Source: an uncultured Bacteroides sp.
GTDB lineage: Bacteria; Bacteroidota; Bacteroidia; Bacteroidales; Bacteroidaceae
Assembly: GCA_934716785.1 (NCBI GenBank)
Contig: CAKUYM010000106.1
Span: forward strand, 1 to 12,124
Length of the DNA: 12,124 bases
Direction: 5' to 3'
Part shown: piece after piece, positions 7,849 to 12,124 of the stretch
Layout: each line of letters begins with the position of its first letter
Numbering within the stretch: position 1 is the stretch's first letter
The notes under the pieces: model-generated
What the model saw: the letters and a program-made list of their open reading frames with translations, nothing else
The model's database searches: none
What the model was told of the DNA's origin: nothing
Made by a program: the position numbers and the translations under genes

Positions 7849-7856
7849 CAAAAATA
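7849..7856 (-). promoter_or_regulatory. -7 element for the MaoC-like gene
   Basis: The minus strand reads TATTTTTG, a match to TAnnTTTG, 41 bases upstream of the ATG at 7807. No clear TTTG lies 19-21 bases further upstream. It faces away from the plus-strand -7 element at 7879-7886, with 22 bases between them. Confidence 0.45.
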
Positions 7857-7878
7857 GATAAAATCCACGGATTTACCT

Positions 7879-7886
7879 TACTTTTG
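7879..7886 (+). promoter_or_regulatory. -7 element for the RluA-family gene
   Basis: TACTTTTG matches TAnnTTTG and lies 45 bases upstream of the ATG at 7932. A -33 TTTG is not evident at the expected place, around 7856-7859, which is occupied by the divergent -7 element. Confidence 0.45.
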
Positions 7887-7931
7887 CATCTATAATCACA
7901 TTCAAAGAATCACATTACTCAATATAAACCG

Positions 7932-9551
7932 ATGATACATTTTTTCAAAGAGCCCGTTTCACACATTGAGGAGGTGAAGGAATACATCGCAAGCCGAAAG
8001 GAATGGCAGGAGGAATTGGCTCTGGGGAAGATGTTCGGAGTGCTGGTGGTACAGGAGACAGGAAAAGAAATAGGAAGAAAAGTTGTTGGAAAAGAGATGG
8101 AAGAAGGATATAGAGTTGGTTACTTAGCAGCCTTTTCCGGCAATCTGGCGGGGAAGAATCTGCATACATTCTTCGTCCCCCCTGTCTATGACCTGTTGCA
8201 ACCGCAAGGATTTTTCAAAATAGAGGAAGAGCAGATCTCCGCTATCAATGCCCGTATCAATGAATTAGAGAACAGTGTTTGCTATCTTAAGGCAAAAGAG
8301 AAATGGAAGGCAGAAACGGAACAGGCACAAGCGGAATTGAATCAAGCCAGGACGGAAGTGAAAGCCGCAAAAGAAATCAGAGAGATGCGGCGCCGGTCTT
8401 CAAGCGGTATCTCCGAAGAAGAGAAAGCGGCTTTGATTAGGGAAAGCCAATATCAGAAAGCGGAATATAAACGGAAAGAAAAGAGATGGAAGAAGCGGTT
8501 GGAAGAGCTCGAAGCGGAGGTTCACTGTTTCATGGATGAAATAGAAAAGCTGAAAGCTGAACGGAAAGAACGGTCGGCAGCCTTGCAGCAGAAGCTATTC
8601 GAACAGTTCCGGATGCTGAATGCAAAAGGAGAAATGAAAGATTTATGCACTATTTTCGAGCAGACAGTTCAGAAAGTAGCGCCTGCCGGTGCGGGTGAGT
8701 GCGCATTGCCCAAGTTGTTGCAATATGCGTATCTTCACCAACTGAAGCCATTGGCCATGGCCGAGTTTTGGTGGGGCAACTCTCCGAAGAACGAAATCAG
8801 GCATCATGGTTATTATTACCCTTCCTGCAAAGGGAAATGCGAACCGATTCTGCAACATATGTTGCAGGGGTTGGAGGTGGACGGGAATCCATTATCGGAT
8901 AATATTCATAAAGATACGGATTTGGAAATCATGTTCGAGGACGAGTGGCTGTTGGTGGTCAACAAACCGGCAGGGATGCTGTCTGTTCCGGGAAAGACGG
9001 AGGCTATGGACTCCGTTTATCAACGCTTAAAGGAAAAGTATCCCGATGCGACAGGTCCTATGATTGTGCACCGGCTCGATATGGCAACTTCCGGATTATT
9101 GCTTGTCGCCAAGACTAAAGAGGTACACCGCCATTTGCAGTCACAGTTCGCAAATAGGAGTATAAAGAAACGATATATAGCTCTGCTGAACGGAGTCATA
9201 CAAGAAACCGGTAATCAAAGAACGGGAAGAATCTCACTCCCCCTTTGTCCGAATCCTCTCGACCGTCCCCGACAGATGGTTGATAAAGAATACGGAAAGG
9301 AAGCTATCACAGAGTATCAGATAATCGAGAATTCCAAAGAATACACCCGCATCGCATTCTATCCACTCACCGGACGCACCCATCAGTTACGCATGCACGC
9401 CGCCCATCCTGAAGGGCTGAACTGCCCCATTTTGGGAGATGCGCTCTATGGCAAGAAAGCCGACAGGCTTTATCTGCATGCCGAATATATCGAGTTCCGC
9501 CACCCTGTCTACGGAGATATTATCTGCGTACAGAAAGATCCTGATTTTTAA
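7932..9551 (+). CDS. RluA-family RNA pseudouridine synthase with long N-terminal extension
   Basis: This 539-residue protein has its catalytic domain in the last ~210 residues. Motif I is around 334-355 (DEWLLVVNKPAGMLSVPG). The HRLDMATSGLLL motif has catalytic Asp383, and GRTHQLRMH lies at 481-489. Such enzymes isomerise uridine to pseudouridine in rRNA or tRNA. E. coli RluA is about 220 residues, so roughly 330 residues are extra here. The first ~95 residues form a mixed domain. About 100-235 is a charged coiled coil. About 240-320 is a conserved-looking segment with Cys257, and Cys299 and Cys303 in PSCKGKCEP. There is no N-terminal S4 domain. I believe similar large RluA homologues occur in other Bacteroidetes and some gammaproteobacteria, so the extension is probably a genuine subfamily trait. 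The target base is not readable. The gene is monocistronic and convergent with the kinase gene 52 bp away; no clear hairpin lies between them. Confidence 0.93.
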   Translation: MIHFFKEPVSHIEEVKEYIASRKEWQEELALGKMFGVLVVQETGKEIGRKVVGKEMEEGYRVGYLAAFSGNLAGKNLHTFFVPPVYDLLQPQGFFKIEEEQISAINARINELENSVCYLKAKEKWKAETEQAQAELNQARTEVKAAKEIREMRRRSSSGISEEEKAALIRESQYQKAEYKRKEKRWKKRLEELEAEVHCFMDEIEKLKAERKERSAALQQKLFEQFRMLNAKGEMKDLCTIFEQTVQKVAPAGAGECALPKLLQYAYLHQLKPLAMAEFWWGNSPKNEIRHHGYYYPSCKGKCEPILQHMLQGLEVDGNPLSDNIHKDTDLEIMFEDEWLLVVNKPAGMLSVPGKTEAMDSVYQRLKEKYPDATGPMIVHRLDMATSGLLLVAKTKEVHRHLQSQFANRSIKKRYIALLNGVIQETGNQRTGRISLPLCPNPLDRPRQMVDKEYGKEAITEYQIIENSKEYTRIAFYPLTGRTHQLRMHAAHPEGLNCPILGDALYGKKADRLYLHAEYIEFRHPVYGDIICVQKDPDF

Positions 9552-9603
9552 AACTTATATTTTCCTCCATATTAATTCCGCCCCACAGCCCACACGTAAC
9601 TTG

Positions 9604-10476
9604 TTATATCAGTTCATAGCTCGCCATTTGTATCGGCATATCCAGATTATGAAGTACCTTCTCCAACAAGATACCTTCGCGGTTATCGTACTCATAGCCG
9701 AAGGTGGCACGGATTCCTTGCAGAATAAACTGTGTGGCGCGGTCCAACGCCATCGGCAGACTGTCGCCCTGCATCAATGAGCCGGTAATGACACTTGTAA
9801 AGGTATCTCCCGTTCCGGGATAATGGGCGGGCAGATACGGACAAGTCACTTTCCAGTAGCGGTCGCCCTGACGGTTGTATGCATAGACCGAAGTCTTGTG
9901 CGGCTCATCGTGCACAGGAACACTAGTGATGATAACCACCTGCGGACCTTTGTCCGACAGCAGACGAAGATACTCTTTCAATTCATCATCCGTATTATCA
10001 GCCTTATAAGGTCTGTCCAACAGATAAAACAATTCCGTCAGATTAGGGGTAATCACATCCGCCTTGGTTATCAGATGGCGCATCTCTTTTACCATCCCCA
10101 TATCGAAGTTGGTATACAGACAACCGTTATCTCCCAATACAGGGTCGGCTACCACCAAGCTATCCGGCTGGCGGAAATCCTTGATAAAGTCGGAAACGAT
10201 CTGAACCTGCTTCGGAGAGCCGAGATATCCGGTATAAATAGCATCGAAGCGGGCCTCCAGCTTTTTCCATTCGGCTATAATCTTCGGCATCTCGTCCGTC
10301 AGATCCAGAAAAGAGAAACCTGGATACTGAGTATGATTGGACAATACCGCCGTAGGAAGCGGGCAGACTTGAAAGCCCATTGATGAGAGAATAGGAATAA
10401 CAACCGTAAGCGAGACGCGTCCCATCCCCGAAAGGTCATGAACGGCAGCTATCTTCTTTACTTTATTGGCATACAT
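9604..10476 (-). CDS. Pyridoxamine/pyridoxal kinase (PdxK/PdxY-like)
   Basis: This 290-residue ribokinase-superfamily enzyme is expected to phosphorylate pyridoxal, pyridoxamine or pyridoxine at the 5' position in vitamin B6 salvage. The N-terminal HDLSGMGRVSL and SNHTQYPGF (46-54) are typical of pyridoxal kinases. DPVLGD is at 111-116 and TPNLTE at 143-148. The catalytic GTGDTF at 221-226 carries the base Asp224. The length is normal for the family (E. coli PdxY 287). ThiD, the hydroxymethylpyrimidine kinase, shares the fold but usually has a different N-terminus and is shorter. The ATG at 10476 lies 38 nt after the queE stop with no promoter or terminator visible, so it is probably the last gene of the nucleosidase-queD-queE operon. 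No PLP-dependent gene is in view to explain the linkage. Confidence 0.9.
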   Translation of the reverse strand: MYANKVKKIAAVHDLSGMGRVSLTVVIPILSSMGFQVCPLPTAVLSNHTQYPGFSFLDLTDEMPKIIAEWKKLEARFDAIYTGYLGSPKQVQIVSDFIKDFRQPDSLVVADPVLGDNGCLYTNFDMGMVKEMRHLITKADVITPNLTELFYLLDRPYKADNTDDELKEYLRLLSDKGPQVVIITSVPVHDEPHKTSVYAYNRQGDRYWKVTCPYLPAHYPGTGDTFTSVITGSLMQGDSLPMALDRATQFILQGIRATFGYEYDNREGILLEKVLHNLDMPIQMASYELI

Positions 10477-10514
10477 ATTATTTATGTTTAAATCAATTGC
10501 ACCCGTCCGTCAGC

Positions 10515-11081
10515 CTAACGGATGTCTATCAATTTGTGCGTCTGCAGGCTGAGCCTCCATTTGGGATGCTGCATTACACAGTCCACCGTAGATGCAGTAT
10601 TACTACAAGAACAAGGCTGAAGGAAGAAATGTTCGGCGGGGAGCTGCTCATAAACGCTTATGTCTTGTCCCTCATAAACCACTTTCACTTCATCCATCCG
10701 GTCAATAGCCAATTTCCCGCCTTGCTTGGGAGAGCAGGTCACCCAATCGATCGTTTTGGGCAAAGGGTGCGTGCCGTTTGTCTCAATGCAGACATATTTG
10801 CCCGCCCGATGCAGACGGTCGATAAATTCATCATCAATCCACAGAGAAGGCTCGCCGCCCGTCAGGATAACGGTAACGGCCGGATACTTCTCTACCTCAG
10901 AGATTATTTCATCGTCAGTCATCATTCTTCCTTCCTCATGCCGCGTATCACAAAAGCTGCATTTCAGATTACAACCGGAGAAACGGACAAAGACAGCCGG
11001 CGTTCCCGTATGATACCCTTCTCCCTGCAAGCTGTAAAAGATTTCATTAATCTTTCTCATCATCTGATTCTTTCTCATCAT
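10515..11081 (-). CDS. queE: 7-carboxy-7-deazaguanine synthase, radical SAM (QueE)
   Basis: QueE converts 6-carboxy-5,6,7,8-tetrahydropterin to 7-carboxy-7-deazaguanine in queuosine precursor synthesis, using a [4Fe-4S] cluster and SAM. The frame gives 188 residues. The family N-terminus is seen as INEIFYSLQGEG at 11-22, and the cluster cysteines are Cys37, Cys41 and Cys44 in CNLKCSFCDT (Cx3Cx2C). A GGEP motif for SAM contact follows (TGGEPSLW). This is a short bacterial QueE. The start is ambiguous because an 18-bp tandem duplication makes the N-terminus MMRKNQMMRKIN. ATG 11081, 11078, 11063 or 11060 could serve; 11063 or 11060 gives the usual family length before NEIF. The gene lies 18 nt after queD (36 nt if the inner start is used) and 38 nt before the kinase gene. 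Confidence 0.93.
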   Translation of the reverse strand: MMRKNQMMRKINEIFYSLQGEGYHTGTPAVFVRFSGCNLKCSFCDTRHEEGRMMTDDEIISEVEKYPAVTVILTGGEPSLWIDDEFIDRLHRAGKYVCIETNGTHPLPKTIDWVTCSPKQGGKLAIDRMDEVKVVYEGQDISVYEQLPAEHFFLQPCSCSNTASTVDCVMQHPKWRLSLQTHKLIDIR

Positions 11082-11086
11082 CCGAT
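11051..11086 (-). repeat. 18-bp tandem duplication over the queE start
   Basis: Two adjacent 18-base units on the plus strand, 11051-11068 and 11069-11086, are identical except at one base (T at 11065, C at 11083). On the coding strand each contains GATGATGAGAAAGA, so each supplies two ATG codons in the queE frame. The unit is a multiple of three and keeps the frame open. Confidence 0.85.
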
Positions 11087-11099
11087 TATGTTTTACCTG

Positions 11100-11456
11100 T
11101 CACTCTCTCTCTTCCTCCGCCATGGAGTCTTTCTCATAAATAACAGTATTCCCTTCCGACTCCTGCCCCTCTACTTTATAGCATTGCGGAATTTGACTGC
11201 ATACCCATTGAGCTATATTTTCGGCAGTGGGATTAAAAGGAAGTACTTCATTCAGATTCTGATGGTCGAGCTTCTCCATGACCACTTCTTTGATACGGGT
11301 GAAATCGACCACCATTCCTTCGGGATTGAGCTGCTTGGAACGGCAATAGACAGTGATAATCCAATTGTGCCCGTGCAGACCGACACATTTACTACGATAT
11401 GGGAGCACCAACTTATGCGAAGCCGAAATCTCCATACGTTTGATTACTGTAAACAT
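11100..11456 (-). CDS. queD: 6-carboxy-5,6,7,8-tetrahydropterin synthase (QueD)
   Basis: QueD turns 7,8-dihydroneopterin triphosphate into 6-carboxytetrahydropterin, the substrate of QueE. The 118-residue length is normal for the family. Zinc ligands are visible as His14 (ISASHKL), His28 and His30 (GLHGHNW). The catalytic cysteine is Cys24, Asp64-His65 lies in LDHQNLN, and Glu79 in PTAEN contacts the pterin. The CxxxHGHN spacing indicates QueD rather than mammalian-type PTPS, which lacks this arrangement. It starts at ATG 11456, 25 nt after the nucleosidase-like stop, and is followed 18 nt later by queE. The acidic C-terminal tail (SMAEEERE) is not part of the fold. QueC and the GTP cyclohydrolase step are not in this window. 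Confidence 0.94.
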   Translation of the reverse strand: MFTVIKRMEISASHKLVLPYRSKCVGLHGHNWIITVYCRSKQLNPEGMVVDFTRIKEVVMEKLDHQNLNEVLPFNPTAENIAQWVCSQIPQCYKVEGQESEGNTVIYEKDSMAEEERE

Positions 11457-11481
11457 TGATGTATGTATTTTATAGTTATTA

Positions 11482-12048
11482 TCATATACCCTTTTTCAAT
11501 ACATTGAGATAGTTGGAAAGTCCCTGACGGGCATCTGCCAACTTATCTTCCCAATGTTTTACGGAATTTTGTCCGATAATGTCAGTCACGTATTTCACGG
11601 AAATAAACGGAATCTCCTTTGAACGGCAGACAAACGCCTGCGCATACGCTTCCATATCTACCACATCTCCACTGACATGAGTCAATTCCGTCAAGAACCC
11701 GTCTCCCGTATTACAAATTCCATTCTCCGTCCAATGTTTGCAATAGCCTTTTGCTTCGAGCAAAGGCGCAGAATCTATCTCACACTCCAGTCCGAATTCT
11801 TTCATTTTCTGCATATCACGGTCAACAAACTTCCGGCAGACGAAGATGTCACCCACCTGATGCTTTACTGTTCCCGCACTTCCTATATTCAAAACCAAAT
11901 CAGGATGCACCTGATTGATAGCCTCAGCCAAATAAAAGCCCGATTTTATCTTACCAATACCTGTACGGACATAATAAGGTTCTACATCAGGCCACTTTAT
12001 CTCAACAAATTCGTCTTGAACAGCATAAGTCACTAATACTTTCAACAT
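11482..12048 (-). CDS. Short MTA/SAH nucleosidase-like phosphorylase-family protein
   Basis: This 188-residue protein has the purine nucleoside phosphorylase/MTAN signatures in order: NIGSAGT (about 55-61), CNTGDGFL (about 112-119), VVDMEAYA (about 129-136) with the substrate-binding Met-Glu pair, and KYVTDIIGQNS (about 152-162) with the catalytic Asp expected in this loop. MTAN enzymes cut the N-glycosidic bond of methylthioadenosine, S-adenosylhomocysteine and 5'-deoxyadenosine. At 188 residues it is shorter than E. coli MtnN (about 232), with shortened loops before CNTGDGFL. Substrate choice may therefore differ; a futalosine-hydrolase-like or other purine nucleosidase role is possible. 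It is the first gene of an apparent operon with queD, queE and a B6 kinase. The ATG at 12048 lies about 50 nt downstream of a -7 promoter element. Confidence 0.82.
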   Translation of the reverse strand: MLKVLVTYAVQDEFVEIKWPDVEPYYVRTGIGKIKSGFYLAEAINQVHPDLVLNIGSAGTVKHQVGDIFVCRKFVDRDMQKMKEFGLECEIDSAPLLEAKGYCKHWTENGICNTGDGFLTELTHVSGDVVDMEAYAQAFVCRSKEIPFISVKYVTDIIGQNSVKHWEDKLADARQGLSNYLNVLKKGI

Positions 12049-12097
12049 TGTTCTATTCTTTTATTATAAATACATTTTTCTCCTCTTTAGGGAAAGG

Positions 12098-12105
12098 CAA
12101 AGATA
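12098..12105 (-). promoter_or_regulatory. -7 element for the nucleosidase-queD-queE-kinase operon
   Basis: The minus strand reads TATCTTTG, a TAnnTTTG match, 49 bases upstream of the ATG at 12048. The expected -33 TTTG would fall just beyond the window edge. No queuosine riboswitch-like structure is evident in the short leader. Confidence 0.6.
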
Positions 12106-12124
12106 GCAAGAATCTTTTTTCAGC

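Noticed and set aside
10497..11459. A 320-codon plus-strand open frame
   Set aside because: It is antisense to queD and queE, both of which have complete catalytic motifs on the minus strand.
12049..12124. A preQ1 riboswitch in the leader of the nucleosidase-queD-queE operon
   Set aside because: The leader is short and AT-rich, with no convincing hairpin and A-rich tail pairing of the preQ1 aptamer type. The upstream part of the leader is outside the window.

Overview
The window looks like chromosomal DNA from a Bacteroidales bacterium, probably Bacteroides or a close relative. Three things point there: moderate GC content, promoters of the TTTG / TAnnTTTG type used by the Bacteroidetes primary sigma factor, and proteins (large RluA-type synthase, NodN-like MaoC, short QueD/QueE) of the kind found in that group. 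No tRNA, rRNA, CRISPR array, insertion sequence, integrase or attachment site could be found, and no gap between genes exceeds 300 bases.

Left block (1-6069, all minus strand). Reading in the direction of transcription, a SAP-like/SEC-C zinc-motif protein (6069-4897) is followed 60-69 nt later by three genes in the order kleisin-like (JetA/MksF-like), winged-helix (JetB/MksE-like) and SMC/MukB-like ATPase (JetC/MksB-like). The ATPase runs off the left edge after 1024 codons. It has a clear Walker A, two long coiled-coil arms and a small mid-protein hinge. This is a MukBEF-type SMC complex of either the Wadjet plasmid-defence kind or the chromosomal MksBEF kind. The fourth Wadjet gene, jetD (a Toprim/topoisomerase VI-like nuclease), would lie beyond base 1, so the window cannot decide between them.

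Centre block (6070-9551). A divergent promoter region leads on the plus strand into a VOC/glyoxalase-fold protein that overlaps (ATGA) a small all-helical, HEAT-like protein. A strong bidirectional terminator separates this pair from a minus-strand MaoC-like (R)-hydratase gene. A short divergent promoter region then leads to a plus-strand RluA-family pseudouridine synthase with an unusually long, partly coiled-coil N-terminal extension.

Right block (9604-12124, all minus strand). An apparent operon starts at a TAnnTTTG promoter at 12098-12105. It encodes a short MTA/SAH-nucleosidase-like protein, QueD (6-carboxytetrahydropterin synthase), QueE (7-carboxy-7-deazaguanine synthase, radical SAM) and a pyridoxamine/pyridoxal kinase. 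QueD and QueE are consecutive steps of 7-deazaguanine (queuosine precursor) synthesis. The nucleosidase may clear the 5'-deoxyadenosine that QueE releases, which is inference. The queE start lies in an 18-bp tandem duplication.

The most interesting part is the SMC-like operon with its SEC-C companion in an otherwise housekeeping neighbourhood. The other observations are modest.
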